From positions 142,556,692 through 142,620,691 of the forward strand of contig JBAIZL010000001.1 of the NCBI GenBank assembly GCA_036971475.1: DNA of 64,000 nt, written 5' to 3'. Made by a program: the position numbers and the translations under genes. This DNA is from Prosapia bicincta. Taxonomy: Eukaryota; Arthropoda; Insecta; Hemiptera; Cercopidae. Numbering within the stretch: position 1 is the first letter of the stretch; every line of letters begins with the position of its first letter. Positions 1 to 12,034 of this stretch are shown here, piece after piece. The notes beneath the pieces were generated by a model. The model did no database searches. It was not told where the DNA came from and saw nothing but the letters and a program-made list of their open reading frames with translations.

Positions 1-1093
1 AGCGTAACCATTATGCTACTTGTAATATTAACAATTGTAACTGAATAAAAATATTTTAATCAGATAATAACTATGAATTATGTCTATTTTTATTAGTATA
101 GAAGCTCTCAAAATCATTAAAAGAATTTGATAAAAAAATATGGACAAATCCAGAGAATTATGTTTTATTAGTAAATATATTATGCTTTATGATAAATAGA
201 TGGTATATGTTTCTTTAAAAGCAAGTGACGTCGTGTACTTTCAAGAAAGCAAACACTAAAACTGAATGTGATACTTCTGCAGGAATTGATGAAGTTGGAG
301 TTGAGTATGAACTATCTGTAAGAAGGTGTAAAAGCAGATACGAGGTAGAAATTCGAAAGTAGAAATATTATTTGAAATTGTTTGAAAATGTAATTCTGTG
401 TCTAAAAGTATTTATAGGTTATATAGCCTTAACAGATTTGATTCATTCCTAATTTAAAATATTTTATTACTCTATTCAAATAATAAGAACACATGGTAAA
501 ACAAATATTTTACAAAGTAAACTGTTTGTAAATCTGAGCTTCAGATTTGAACCACGCATTAGAACAGGTACGATATTTATAAGTCATACTAAGAACTCCA
601 TTAAAATCTCACGCCAGACACTTTACTTTGGCTTAATGCCAGAGGTAGGAATCATGTAAAAGGTTCACTTTTTAAAAGGATTTTCTCTTGTTCATGATTA
701 CATTTACATTTTACTAAATTTGGGCTCTTAAATACATTTTAAATTTAAAACAGATTAATACTAAACTTCAATCTTTCACCTTAATGTTTCTGAAATTAAT
801 TTGCAATTTTAAAATCAAAGTAAAGATCATGGATGGCAAACAACAGTGATTTACTAAACATTCGATATTTTTCTACACTTACCTTTATGAAGCGCCAATA
901 CTTGATTTTGTTATATCAAGACTTACAAATGATCGTATAATATAGCACCTGCAGTCATAGGAAATTGAAATATGATAATTTAAGTATATTTTACAAGATC
1001 TAGAATATAAGAATATTATGATATTCATGCGTGTCGGTTAACTTATGAGGTATTATATGTCTGGGATAGGCATAGTGCAGTTGTAATGGAGAG

Positions 1094-1117
1094 ACTAAAA
1101 CCCGCTACACACGTCCC
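1094..1117 (+). repeat. Left terminal inverted repeat of Harbinger-like element A
   Basis: It begins ACTAAAACCCGCTACACACG and matches, as reverse complement, positions 2696-2719. The same terminus with one substitution begins copy B at 11814. Confidence 0.8.
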
Positions 1118-1456
1118 GACCGTACCACTCGACACGACTGAACTCTCCGACCATCCCTGTTGGGTTGAGCTCTACACACGTTCCGACCGTACCACCCGAC
1201 ACGACTGAACTCCCCGAGCATCTCTGTTGGGTTGAGCTCTACACACGTTCCGACCGTACCACTCGACACGACTGAACTCCCCGACCATCTCTGTTGGGTT
1301 GAGCTCTGCACACGTTCCGACCGTACCACCCGACACGACGGAACTCCCCGACCATTTCTGTTGGGTTGAGCTCTACACACGTCCCGACCGTACCTCCCGA
1401 CACGACTGAACTCCCCGACCATCTCGGTTGGGTTGAGCTCTACACACGTTCCGACC
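1105..1456. repeat. 67-bp subterminal tandem repeat, five units plus a partial
   Basis: Units start with CTACACACGT or a close variant at 1105, 1172, 1239, 1306, 1373 and 1440, an exact 67-bp spacing. Each contains CGACCGTACCACYCGACACG and TGTTGGGTTGAGCTC. The second copy of the element (11825-11892) has a single unit, so the array expanded in A or contracted in B. Parts recur inverted near the right end (2460-2700), as expected of subterminal transposase-binding regions. An open frame through it on the minus strand is a by-product of the repeat. Confidence 0.85.
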
Positions 1457-1581
1457 ATGACTACCGTTAGTAGCCAACTTGTTCTCGTGAAGTGAGGTTG
1501 TGATCTCGAAGTGCTCTGGATTTGTTTGCCAGCGGCACTACATTTATCAAAAAAGCAAAAATTGCTTTAGCTTTAGCCGTT

Positions 1582-1956
1582 ATGGTTACTGCTAATGAAA
1601 AGAAGGAGAAAAAAAGTTTATGGGCGAAGAAGTGGTTAATGGAGCGGGAAATATTTTCCCACGGGAACCTACTTCGGGAACTTGAAGAAAATGATTTCCG
1701 AAATTATTTGAGAATGGACGAGGATTGTTTCCTACAGTTACTAGCTAAAGTGAAACCTTTCATTGAAAGAACAAATACAGTCATAAGGGAGAGCGTAAGT
1801 GCTGAAGAACGGCTTGTTGTGACACTCCCATATTTAGAAACTGGGAGGTCGTTGGAAGGTTTAAAGTTTAGTGCTGCCATATCTCCTCAACTGTTATCAT
1901 TAATTATACCAGAAACTTGTGAAGCGATTTATATCACTCTGAAAGAACTTATAAAG
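1582..1956 (+). pseudogene. PIF/Harbinger transposase, N-terminal first exon (copy A)
   Basis: The exon encodes 125 residues of the HARBI1/ALP1-like N-terminal region. Recognisable pieces are WAKKWLMERE, LLRELEENDFRNYLRMDED, LLAKVKPFIERTNTVIR, SAEERLVVTLPYLETGRSL and SPQLLSLIIPETCEAIY. The start is taken at the first ATG (1582); the frame is open upstream to about 1522 but without an ATG. The exon ends AAAG|GTAGGT, a good donor at 1957, in phase 0, where the family usually has an intron. The catalytic DDE exon is not found before the right terminus at 2719, so the gene is truncated. The family acts on transposon ends as a nuclease; this piece has no catalytic residues. Confidence 0.8.
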
Positions 1957-2264
1957 GTAGGTAAAAACGTTCCTTCATGACATTATATAAGACTATCCTG
2001 TCCAAATATTTATTATTTTTTCTTAATTATCTCATCCTTTTAGATTTTCTCCCATACCATTATTATACCATATTATTGCACTGAAGAAATCTAAATATCA
2101 TATTTTGACTTCTACTTGTTATTCATTTATTGTAAACGAGAAATTCCACCAAGAATTTCCTTCGAGGACATCCTATGGTGGGCAGCAATCATTGTATTTT
2201 TTTCTTTTTGTATACTGTAATGTATATATCTGAGATAAAATTATTAATATTAAGCAAAAGAAAT

Positions 2265-2426
2265 TCAATGATAAAATACGATGTTTAGAAGGGAATTATA
2301 TGCTTCATTTCTCCGATCCCTGCTCGAATAGGTGTCATACTGAACATCCCACAAACAGCGGTAAGTTTTTAAGTTCTCCAGTAATGCTTCGATCATAGTT
2401 TTCTCATCCGCCGGAACTTGAGTCAT
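2265..2426 (-). pseudogene. MADF-domain fragment of the Harbinger accessory gene (copy A)
   Basis: Reading leftward from an ATG at 2426, the frame gives an ADEKTMIEALLENLKTYRCL start followed by LWDVQYDTYSSRDRRNEAYN and SLLNI. This matches the first half of a MADF (Myb/SANT-like in Adf1) domain: helix 1, the conserved LWD, the Y-x-D-R-xx-R/K stretch and the helix with A-x-x-x-L. The frame stops at 2265, so the domain is truncated. MADF proteins bind DNA and are the usual second protein of many arthropod PIF/Harbinger elements. It is convergent with the transposase exon. A parallel fragment lies in copy B at 12728-12916. Confidence 0.6.
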
Positions 2427-2695
2427 TCTTGGTACTTCAGACACAATCAACACTGAATGGCTACCTAATGTTAACTGATTGTCGTGTCGGTTGGCCGCCA
2501 AAACTACACACGTGCCAACCCGACTGGTTTCTAGGGTGGGGAGTCGGCTGTCGGGGCTTGTCGGGACATCACGTTGACCCAACCAAATCGGTTGGACCGA
2601 CTGTTAGGTACAACCTTTTCTGTCGGCCGACAAGCCTACACAATGACCAACCGTCGGGTCCAACATTGTTGGACACGACAGTTGTGTGTTTTGTT

Positions 2696-2719
2696 GGGAC
2701 GTGTGTAGCGGGTTTTAGT
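2696..2719 (-). repeat. Right terminal inverted repeat of Harbinger-like element A
   Basis: Reverse complement of 1094-1117, ending GCGGGTTTTAGT. Copy B lost this end through a deletion. Confidence 0.8.
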
Positions 2720-4363
2720 GTAGTGCCAGTGAAAACACATTTTCTTTAACCCTATCTCTGTCTCTCTCTCCGCTCCCGCTCTCTCTATCTCTCTTCCTTT
2801 CATTCTCTCTCATTCTATATATATATATATATATATGTCGGCGGTCAACAGGGAAGTGTGGTTCCGGAGGAAAACAACGGCCAAGAGGTAGAGATTGCGT
2901 GAGCTGGGTACGGTAGACCGTCGCAAAAAACACACACACATACACACTGACAGGTCTATCACTTAGGTCCCAATAAGTTATAGGCAGCTAATTGCTATGT
3001 AAGTGGACAACTAGGCTACTTGTTTAATGCGGTTAGGTGGCAATAACTATGGAACTTATTGAAATACATTGTACAAGCAATTCCTATCCTAACTGGTAAA
3101 TTTTTATCCTCACTATAATACAGCTATAAAATAGGTATTATAACATAGAGAGAGGGGAACAATGAAGTACTAAATGATAATGAAGTGTCTTTTAACGTTC
3201 CCAAGACAAGCATGTTAGTTACTCACGTTAAAGTTACGCATTAAAATGTAAGTTTTAACTAGTGTTTGTAAACTGGTTTAGGAATTCAGTTTTGAATAAT
3301 GTATTCAAAACCGAGACAATATTATTTAGTAAATTCTTTATCAAGTGATACCTTAGTAATAGGAAATATTATGTAGCCTTATCATTATAAAAAAAGTGTG
3401 TGTCAAACTAAATTTTCTCCTCCCCATCCTTGTCATAATAAACGAATCTTGCCTTTATGCTCATCCTGCTTTGCTAAAAGTATCAACGATGTCCTTATTA
3501 TTTATGTCGTTTCCTTCCTTTTTTTTTTATATGAATGGTAATACTATTTGTCCACAATTATTGTCGCTTTCAAAGCAATCTTACCGGCCATAATTAACAT
3601 CTGTATTTGTAAAATGGGCTTCCATTTTTTTTATAATAAAATAAATAATTTAATATATTTTATTATTATTTTTTATTTTAAAAATTATATTTATTGTTGT
3701 CTCATGACGATGTATTCGTAATGAAAAAAGTTGTAATCTTGGTATAACTATTGATAGAATAAAGTGTATAGCATTTCATTAGCGCTTGGTTTTTAACGGA
3801 ATTTTGTAACAAATTCATCTATTTACGCAGGTCATATAAGCGGGGGAAGTTTGAAAAAAATATCAGACATTAGCAGTGAAAATGAAGGCCAACAATTGCT
3901 TTACTTAGCAGCTTTACACAGAAATGACCAGCTCACGAAGATGTAAGAATATAAAATTTACCTGAGAAATTCTTTCAATTGCATACAGACAGTATTTTTG
4001 AAAGAGAAAATTAAAATTTATTCTATCAGTAGATCGTAGGGATTTGTTTCTCTCTATATTTCACCTGCAATAAATAAAATATGCAAATAAAGAAGTAGAT
4101 ATTTACGGAAAGTAGAAATAAAAGTAATTTCGTATAAACAGAATTTATTGTAAAGACAACAACTGCAACCATTCTATTACAATTGTAATGTAATGTAAAT
4201 ATGAAATAAAAACATTAAATAATAATTAAAAAAAAAATATTTTCCTAGTGTGACATGAGGGAGATGCTATTCTGGACAGCTTGATGTACATACAGTGAAT
4301 ACTTCTTGAAAAAAATTAAACAAAGCAGAATAGACACAATAACAAGAACGTTTTCTTTATCTT
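2720..4363. other. Intergenic part of copy A, about 1.4 kb absent from copy B
   Basis: AT-rich DNA with a short CT-rich stretch and a (TA) run near 2816-2836, and no convincing gene. The A/B alignment breaks at about 2575, after TCGGGACATCAC, and resumes at about 4132 with TATAAACAGAATTTATTG. The intervening sequence, including the right end of the transposon, is missing from B. No DDE transposase exon was recognised here. Confidence 0.7.
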
Positions 4364-5457
4364 CTGCTCTCTGGCTCACAGGGTTGGACACCACCCAGCT
4401 CCTTGACCTGCTGCTCTCTGGCTCACAGGTATGGACACCACCCAGCTCCTTGACCTGCTGCTCTCTGGCTCACAGGTATGGACACCACCCAGCTCCTTGA
4501 CCTGCTGCTCTCTGGCTCACAGGTATGGACACCAACCAGCTCCTTGACCTGCTGCTCTCTGGCTCACAGAGTTGGAGAATAAACCCAGCTCCTTGACCTG
4601 CTGCTCTCTGGCTCACAGGTATGGACACCACCCAGCTCCTTGACCTGCTGCTCTCTGGCTCACAGGGTTGGACACCACCCAGCTCCTTCACCTGCTTCTC
4701 TCTGGCTCACAGGGTTGGACACCACCCAGCTCCTTGGCCTGCTGCTCTCTGGCTCACAGGGTTGGACACCATCAAGCTCCTTGATCTGATGCTCTCTGGC
4801 TCACAGGTATGGACACCACCCAGCTCCTAGACCTGCTGCTCTCTGGCTCACAGGGTTGGTCACCACCCAGCTCCTTGACCTGCTGCTCTCTGGCTCACAG
4901 GGTTGGACACCACCCAGCTCCTTGACATGATGCTCTCTGGCTCACAGGGTTGGACACCACCCAGCTCCTTGACCTGCTGCTCTCTGGCTCACAGGGTTAG
5001 ACACCACCCAGCTCCTTGAACTGATGCTCTCAGGCTCACAGGGTTGGACACCACCCAGCTCCTTGACCTGCTGCTCTCTGGCTCACAGGGTTAGACACCA
5101 CCCAGCTCCTTGACCTGCTTCTCTCTGGCTCACAGGGTTGAACACCACCCAGCTCCTTGATCTGCTTCTCTCTGGCTCACAGGGTTGGACACCACCCAGC
5201 TCCTTGACCTGCTGATCTCTGGCTTACAGGGTTGGACACCACACAGTTCCTTGAAATGCTGCTATCTGGCTCACAGGGTTGGACACCACCCAGCTCCTTG
5301 ACCTGCTGCTCTCTGGCTCAAAGGGTTGGATACCACCCAGCTCCTTGATCTGCTGCTCTCTGGCTCACAGGGTTGGACACCACCCTGCTCCTTGACCTGC
5401 TGCTCTCACGCTCACAGGGTTTACACCACCCAGCTCCTTGACCTGCTGCTCTCTCTG
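4364..5457. repeat. 47-bp minisatellite, about 23 units (copy A)
   Basis: Tandem units of 47 bp with core CTGCTCTCTGGCTCACAGGG followed by TTGGACACCACCCAGCTCCT and TGACCTG. Units vary: GGTATGGACACC alternates with GGGTTGGACACC, and there are many single-base changes. The same array occurs in copy B with about 14 units and much more uniform sequence. Open frames across it on both strands are low-complexity by-products of a period not divisible by three. Confidence 0.95.
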
Positions 5458-7017
5458 ACTAAAGCTTGCCTACCTTGACATCCTGTTTGAATGCCAAAAC
5501 CAAACCGCCCTCTCCTCAACATGTAATCATTTCTTCCCTTCCATCGCTTCCCTTTCTTTTATTATATCCACCAATCCTGGCATGTCTAGATTTGTGTTTT
5601 CGCTTTCTCCGGGCTCTTAGTTTCGGGATGTACGGGTTTGGGAAATTTTACCGACAAAGATTATACTTTATGCCTATTCCTTACAATTTTTAAATTTGGT
5701 TGTATTTAGTTCGATGTTGAGACACTGAGCTCACCTCTGTCCATTTTACAAAAAATAAAACCGTCGCAGCAGAAACGATTTCCTTATCGTAGCTTGTGAC
5801 CGACGAAAGAATAAACAGTGTAAGCCGTTTACAAAAGTTTAACAGCTTTAAAATTACACAGATAAAACCATTTTAGTTTGTTCATATCCTATCATCCGTA
5901 AATTAGGTTTTCTAGCTGTCACAGTTAAGACTTACTGGTTCTTTCTCTCTAGCACGTAGAGACGATGGTTTAATTTATTCCTTTGAAGTAAGACTACTCA
6001 AAACAACCTAATGGTACTGTACAAAAGCTAGCAAGAACAAAAAGGAAAAGGGGTTGTTTCTGCACGAGAGAAGTATCTAAATTAATTACTAAAAAAGACT
6101 CTTCAACATTAGTTTGAGTTGTTCTCTTTTTTAAAGCGATATCTGAAGCGTATATGGTCATAAAAGCACAACTTTTATGATTTGTAAAATAATTACTTTT
6201 GTTTACTTTCCTTGTTTCCTAATATCGTTATCAAAATAAAAAAAGATTGGTAAAGCATAACGGCTGAAAATATAATATATCGAAATATGAATTATATTGA
6301 AATATTTTAAGAAAAGATAAAGAAGTCATATAAACAAAATCTCAGTCACCTGATTTTCCAACAGGGATTTAGATGGAAATAGCGCTGACGTAACTTTTCC
6401 CCAGTAAACCTTGTAGCAAGGTTTTGTAATTAGGAAGCAGAGTAAACGGCAATTATATAATACTTTGAAGCAAGCGTACCAATTACGTACAGTCAGAAAC
6501 AAAGATTAAATTCATTAGGGAGTTTTAAATGAAATTGAAAAGTTGTGAAACTATATGGACTGTTGTTGTTTAATGAAACTCACTTTTCATATAAGGATGT
6601 GTTAATTTTGAACCAATTAAATACAGTTTAATAAATATATCACAAAATATAAATTAAATATATCACTTATACATTTTGACTCCGTCGTATTTGTATGTGT
6701 TGGGAAGAAATGATAATGACTACCACAACTTTAACTTCCCCTAAACAATATCATTGATTTATTTTAATCTAAATATATCCTAACATAGCCATAATTCCTC
6801 ATATACTTAGATCCTGTCACGAGAAAATCAGTAGACCTACTAAAACATTTAGTTATATTCTTCTTTACATTTATTTCATGAACCCGAAAAATCACTAAAT
6901 ATATTTTCATACACGATCCCTCTACATTTTTACAATGAGTTGAAGTTAAATCACGATAATTCATCTACTGAATTTCAGCGCCCGCCTCAGATTTCTTGGC
7001 GCAAGGATATGGAAGTC
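5458..7017. other. AT-rich non-coding part of copy A
   Basis: Single-copy-like sequence shared with 13954-15593 of copy B. The TTTCGGGATGTACGGGTTTG block at about 5619 recurs in B. Only short unsupported open frames are present, and they are not conserved in frame between copies. Confidence 0.6.
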
Positions 7018-7210
7018 ACTATGCGCGCGCTTTTATGTTGCAACGCGTTGGCGTAATAGACACTGTTTATTGTTGTATACATTGGGTTTACGATGAACGT
7101 TAGGAGTTATTTACGTTTCCTCAGGGATTAAACTTTATCCTCCCAGACTCGACGTTTTGATTGGTTTTGTTTCGGAAGTACTTTACCCACGGGAGAAATG
7201 AAGAAATAAA
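7018..7210 (+). repeat. Dispersed repeat, family R190 (copy A)
   Basis: About 190 bp including GTAATAGACACTGTTTATTG, TACATTGGGTTTACGATGAA, GTTATTTACGTTTCCTCAGG and GATTGGTTTTGTTTCGGAAG. Related copies are at 15594-15790 (+), 16739-16870 (+, partial) and 47590-47790 (-). The 47.6-kb copy lies outside the duplicated blocks and is inverted, so this is an interspersed element rather than part of the segmental duplication. I do not recognise the family and see no coding sequence. Confidence 0.7.
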
Positions 7211-7260
7211 GTTTTTTGAAAACGTAATTGCTAGAACAAGAAGCCGTACGTACTCGACTG

Positions 7261-7392
7261 AATTGATTGGGACTAGTAATAAATAATACTTATAAATAAA
7301 TAAATTGAATATATATAATAAATATATAAAATATTATATATATTTTCAATTAATTTATTTATAAGTACCATTATTTATAAGTCCCAATCAAT
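7261..7392. repeat. Imperfect inverted repeat (hairpin) with arms of about 52 bp
   Basis: The left arm (7261-7312) starts AATTGATTGGGACTAGTAAT. The right arm (7339-7392) is nearly its reverse complement, ending TAAGTCCCAATCAATT. Copy B has only one arm-like segment (about 15836-15885). It could be a small MITE or a foldback formed in copy A. Confidence 0.75.
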
Positions 7393-7403
7393 TATTATAT
7401 ACA

Positions 7404-7404
7404 T

Positions 7405-7437
<33 letters not shown>

Positions 7438-7454
7438 ATGTACATATATATATA

Positions 7455-7496
<42 letters not shown>

Positions 7497-7510
7497 AAAT
7501 AAATATATAT
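7404..7510. repeat. (TA)n microsatellite with TGTACA interruptions
   Basis: Almost pure alternating TA, broken by TGTACA and TATGTACATA, itself self-complementary. Confidence 0.9.
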
Positions 7511-9703
7511 AAATATAAGTAGGAAATGTAGACACATTCGTCTACTTAGGGCCATATTCAAATTGAGATCTTATTTAAAGAATATGTTAGTTTTATTTTG
7601 CCCCACACACGCACTAGAACGTACTATAAAACAAGCAAACAAATATTTTCTTAAAAACGAGTTCATTCTATTACAAAAAATCCCAACTACACTGTACGTG
7701 TTAACAAAATTAAACAACAACAAAAAAATATACAAGGCTGTTCAATAAATAGCCTCGTGCTGCAATCAATTTATTTATAAAAGAACATTTATATAGACAG
7801 TGAAAGAATTGCATGAGAAAAGTGGTAGTTGGAAGAAAAGATTATTAGTGAAAAACTAGTTGAATGTCGAGAATGTATGAAAGATATCTTTCCCATATGA
7901 ACTATCATAATTCACCAAATATAATCTAACTCTTTTTTTTATCGTAACCTAATTGCACCTTTTTATGTTTGGAAAAATATGGAATATACAGTATTAGACA
8001 CATTGGAGATTATATCTACGTTGAGGGTGCAATCCAGCCATGTGAATCGAATTTTGTAGATTTATAATAATATGGGAGTTTTGATAGTGCTTCATAATAG
8101 CTGTCGGTTTTCTCGCCTCTCGAATATGTTTTCGCGGCTTAGGGTGGAAACCTTTCCGGTTAGGGAAGGACTACTTCAGGTAGCGACTTCGCGCAAAATT
8201 ATTTCCCCCAAACTTCAGTACCAGAGAAACGTTAAAGCCCTACTTGGAAATACACAATCCCATCTCTGTTTTTCCTTTTTTTTTTTATTATAAAGGATTG
8301 TAAAAGGTAAACAACTCTTTTTTACTCCAATAGAAAGGGGGTCTATTTCACGCGTACGACCCTGCGCAGAATATGCTATTATATCTCCCATACCCTGTCC
8401 TAGAGAGTTTTGTAACAAAGACTTAAGCCTACTAACATTCACAATCCTTTTCCATCCCCAGCGAGAGATATTAAACGTACTGGATTATCGCAATAAAACT
8501 ACAAATAAATACAGGATTTCTCAATAGAGGAAGGGAAAATAAATTAGAAGAATTACCTGGGAACAGATCACTTAGTATAATATAGTGTTTAAGAACATTT
8601 GATTTACGGAAACAAAATATTATTATTTAGCAGAAAATAATTTAAGATTAACGAGTGTTTATCCAATCTTTAATAATCATTGATATAGAGATGTTTTCTA
8701 AGGTTAAACTCTGTTAGCTGCGTCTCTACATTTGTTTCTTCAAGAAAAGCATTGTTCCTTCATCAATTAATGCATGCTTTCTGAAAAAGGGAACAGTGCA
8801 CCTCGATCAATCAATTTGAAAATAGAATGGAATCTGATATATAGTGCCACACATACTATTATAAACCAATATCTGGTGTTTTATTTTAAATGGAAATTCT
8901 CTTCAATTTTTTGGGTTGTTATTAAAATCTGAATCTGCTGAAAATTAGAAATCTGTTTGTAGTGGTAGTATGTTTTCTACGCTGTATACATAATGCAAAT
9001 TACACTTTACAATTAAAGTATTCAGTTATATAATTAGGTATTCAACTACATAAATAATCAATTAATATCTAGTTACGTTTGTTGTAATATTTTTGGTCAT
9101 TTATATGGAAATTTAAACAAAACTTGCGCACAATAATTTATTAAAAGGTATTCGTTTTATCAGAATATCAACCATAGCGGTCATTGGCTGCCGATTTTTG
9201 TGTGGTATATTTTTGGTATAAAAATATTTGCAACTGAGCAAAAAAATTAAAATAATAATTTTCATTTTTTATGAATTAGTCCAATGAAAAATTATCCCCC
9301 AACGACCTTAATTTCACTACGACAACTGAAAAATAAATGAATATATATTTCATTTTATAATACACATATTTAGCTCTGTAAACAATGCCTTGAAATAACC
9401 AATTTATTTTCACAAGAAATAATAGCTTTTTGTTAGGTCAGTTTTTGTTTTTCTCTTGACGAGAAATAACCTGTCACAGATGTTTACTGACAAGCAAAAC
9501 AGTTTTATTTTGGGGATAATTGTGTTTCCCGCCTCCTGCCTCTTTATCTGCTTTTCATCCAAATCACTTTCCGACTGTCAAACTAGTGAAAAGTCTTTTT
9601 TTTCTGAAAGATTTCAAGATATTAGTTATTTGTTTATGCACTGTCTATTGTATTCAAATATATCTTTTAATATTGTTTTGTGTGTGTGTGTAAACATATA
9701 TAC

Positions 9704-9707
<4 letters not shown>
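7511..9707. other. AT-rich non-coding block, ancient paralogue of 26.0-29.6 kb
   Basis: No convincing gene. The block is colinear with copy C: 7790-8050 matches 26030-26290 (AGTTGGAAGAAAAGATTATT, then TTGAAAAACTAGTTG-type sequence), 8290-8460 matches 27790-27960, 8931-8990 matches 28393-28452 (GAATCTGCTGAAAATT), and 9470-9640 matches 29250-29400. Short open frames are not conserved between the two. Confidence 0.65.

Positions 9708-9776
<69 letters not shown>
9708..9776. repeat. (TA)n microsatellite
   Basis: About 69 bp of TA repeats. A (TA)n tract sits at the equivalent place in copy C (29497-29584). Confidence 0.95.
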
Positions 9777-9779
<3 letters not shown>

Positions 9780-10075
9780 TTACGTGTGTTAAGCTCAAAA
9801 GGTTTTTAAAAATAATTTTATTTTTATAAACCTTTATTAATTAAGAACAATTTAATTTAACAATTACATTAAAGAACAATTTTGAAACTATTACATTAAT
9901 TTTTACTTAACAAAAATTCAACTGATATGCATTCAGTTGGAGTGCCTACAACTGTACTCTTCAAGAGTTTGCTACACACTAAAGCTAAAGCTGTTTTACC
10001 AGCTGCACAATACAAAATCTGCCTAAGCAGGAATTTACTTTAGTAAGCATTATATTTAGTCAATTTCACATAACT

Positions 10076-10078
<3 letters not shown>

Positions 10079-10122
<44 letters not shown>
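10079..10122. repeat. (TA)n microsatellite bordering a palindrome
   Basis: About 42 bp of TA repeats immediately left of the perfect inverted repeat at 10123-10330. Confidence 0.95.
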
Positions 10123-10126
<4 letters not shown>

Positions 10127-10330
10127 AAATAAAATATTTCAAAAACAAGAATACTTTTAATGAATATATTTATTCAAAGATTTTCGCCGATACAATAGTA
10201 TTTAATTATGTTAAAATATTTTAATAGATAATTATTTTCCTGAAGATGCTGGTACTATTTTATCAGCGAAAAGCTTTGAATAAATATATTCATTAAAAGT
10301 ATTCTTGTTTTTGAAATATTTTATTTTATT
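10123..10330. repeat. Perfect 57-bp inverted repeat with a 94-bp centre; Penelope-type terminal remnant candidate
   Basis: The left arm 10123-10179 begins AATAAAATAAAATATTTC and ends TATTCAAAG. The right arm 10274-10330 is its exact reverse complement by eye over 57 bp. Next to the right arm lies CTGAAGATGCTGG ... CAGCGAAAAGC, and next to the left arm a related motif on the other strand. Such a CTGAAGATG-stem-CGAAA pattern is common near the ends of Penelope-like retroelements. Copy C lacks this segment at the equivalent place, so it is an insertion. The element-family assignment is inference. Confidence 0.7.
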
Positions 10331-12034
10331 AACTATATTACAAGAAAATATATCACCATATTTAATATATATATAACTGAAAAAGTAGAGCCTTTTTTAC
10401 AATATTTCGAGGAAAAAAACTTAATCCGCTTTTAACACCTCTAAGCCGATAACATTTCTTCTGAGCAACAAAATTTTGTCCACTTTGACTTCAGCAATAC
10501 AGTGCCGATAGCATTTAACGTTAAATAAATCAGAACAAAAAAAGCAGTTTACTCTTAACATCTTTACTGATTTAAAAAGGGATAATTCAGATGAAATTAG
10601 AATTCAGTGATTAATTATTTAATGTTCTTATTTGTTGTTACTTTATTAGGTTTATAATTATACTTCATTTTCTAATATTTATTAATAATTAACGTTTTAA
10701 GCGTAACCATTATGCTACTTGTAATATTAACAATTGTAACTGAATAAAAATATTTTAATCAGTAACTAGATAATGACTATGAATTATGTCCATTTTTATT
10801 AGTATAGAAGCTCTCAAAATCATTAAAAGATTTTGATAAAAAAATATTGGTAAATCCAGAGATTTCTGTTTTATTAGTAAATATATTATGCTTTATGATA
10901 AATAGATGGCATATGTTTCTTTAAAAGCAAGTGACGTCGTGTACTTTCAAGAAAGCAGACACTAAAACTGAATATGATATTTCTGCAGGAATTGATGAAG
11001 TTTTAGTTGAGTATGAACTATCTGTAAGAAGGTGTAAAAGCAGATACGAGGTAGAAATTCAAAAGTAGAAATATTATTTGAAATTGTTTCTGTGAAAGGT
11101 AATTCTGTGTCTAAACGTATTTATAGGTTATATAGCCTTAACAGATTTGATTCATTTCTAATTTAAAATATTTTATTACTCTATTCAAATAATAAGAACA
11201 CATGGTAAAAGAAATATTTTACAAAGTAAACTGTTTGTAAATCTGAGCTTCAAATTTGAACCACGCATTAGACCAGGTACGACATTTATAATTCATACTA
11301 AGAACTCCATTAAAATCTCACGCCCGACACTTTACTTTGGCTTGATGCCAGAGGTAGGAATCTTGTAAAAGGTTCACTTTTTAAAAGAATTTACTCTTGT
11401 TCATGGTTACATTTACATTTTACTACATTTTGGACTCTTGAATACATTTTAAATTTAAAACAGATTAATACTAAACCTCAATCATTCACCTTAATGTTTC
11501 TGAATTTAATTTGCAATTTAAAATCAACGTAAAGATCATGGATGGCAAACAACAGTGATTTACTAAAAATTCGATATTTTTGCTGAGTACACTTACCTTT
11601 ATGAAGCGCTAAGACTTGATTTTGTTATATCAAGACTTACAAATGATCGTATGATATAGCACCTGCAGTCATAGCAAATTGAAATATGATAGTTTAAGTA
11701 TATTTTACAAGATCTAGAATAGGCCTATAAGAATATTATGATATTCATGCGTGTCGGTTAACTTATGTGGTATTATATGTCTGGGTTAGGCACAGTGCAG
11801 TTGTAATGGAGAGACTAAAACTCGCTACACACGTCCCGACCGTACCACCCGACACGACTGAACTCCTAGACCATCTCTGTTGGGTTGAGCTCTACACACG
11901 TTCCGACCATGACTACCGTTAGTAGCCAACTTGTTCTCGTGAAGTGAGGTTGTGATCTCGAAGTGCTCTGGATTTGTTTGCCAATGGTAGCACATTTATC
12001 AAAAAAGCAAAACATTGTTTTAGCTTTAGCCGTT

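Larger units (their letters stand above)
1094..2719. mobile_element. PIF/Harbinger-type DNA transposon derivative with inverted termini (copy A)
   Basis: The element is bounded by inverted termini of about 24 bp: 1094-1117 begins ACTAAAACCCGCTACACACG and 2696-2719 is its reverse complement. Inside are a 67-bp subterminal tandem repeat, the first exon of a Harbinger-like transposase on + and a MADF-domain fragment on -, facing each other. Autonomous PIF/Harbinger elements typically carry a transposase plus a separate DNA-binding (Myb/SANT or MADF) protein. Only about 300 bp separate the two gene pieces and the catalytic exons are missing, so this is an internally deleted, non-autonomous copy. 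I could not find a matching 3-bp target duplication (GAG on the left, GTA on the right), so the exact ends may be a few bases off. Confidence 0.75.
1..7400. repeat. Segmental duplication, copy A
   Basis: The sequence from the left window edge to about 7.4 kb is repeated in the same order and orientation at about 10.70-15.89 kb. Shared landmarks in order are the opening block beginning AGCGTAACCATTATGC, a PIF/Harbinger derivative, the 47-bp minisatellite, a long AT-rich block and the dispersed repeat near 7.0-7.2 kb. By eye, long stretches differ at only a few positions per hundred. Copy A keeps a segment (about 2575-4132) that is absent from copy B, and has more units in both tandem arrays. 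Copy A begins at or before position 1, so its true left end is outside the window. Confidence 0.92.

Noticed and set aside
1105..1458. 117-codon minus-strand frame
   Set aside because: It lies wholly in the 67-bp tandem repeat and is interrupted in copy B, where the array is one unit.
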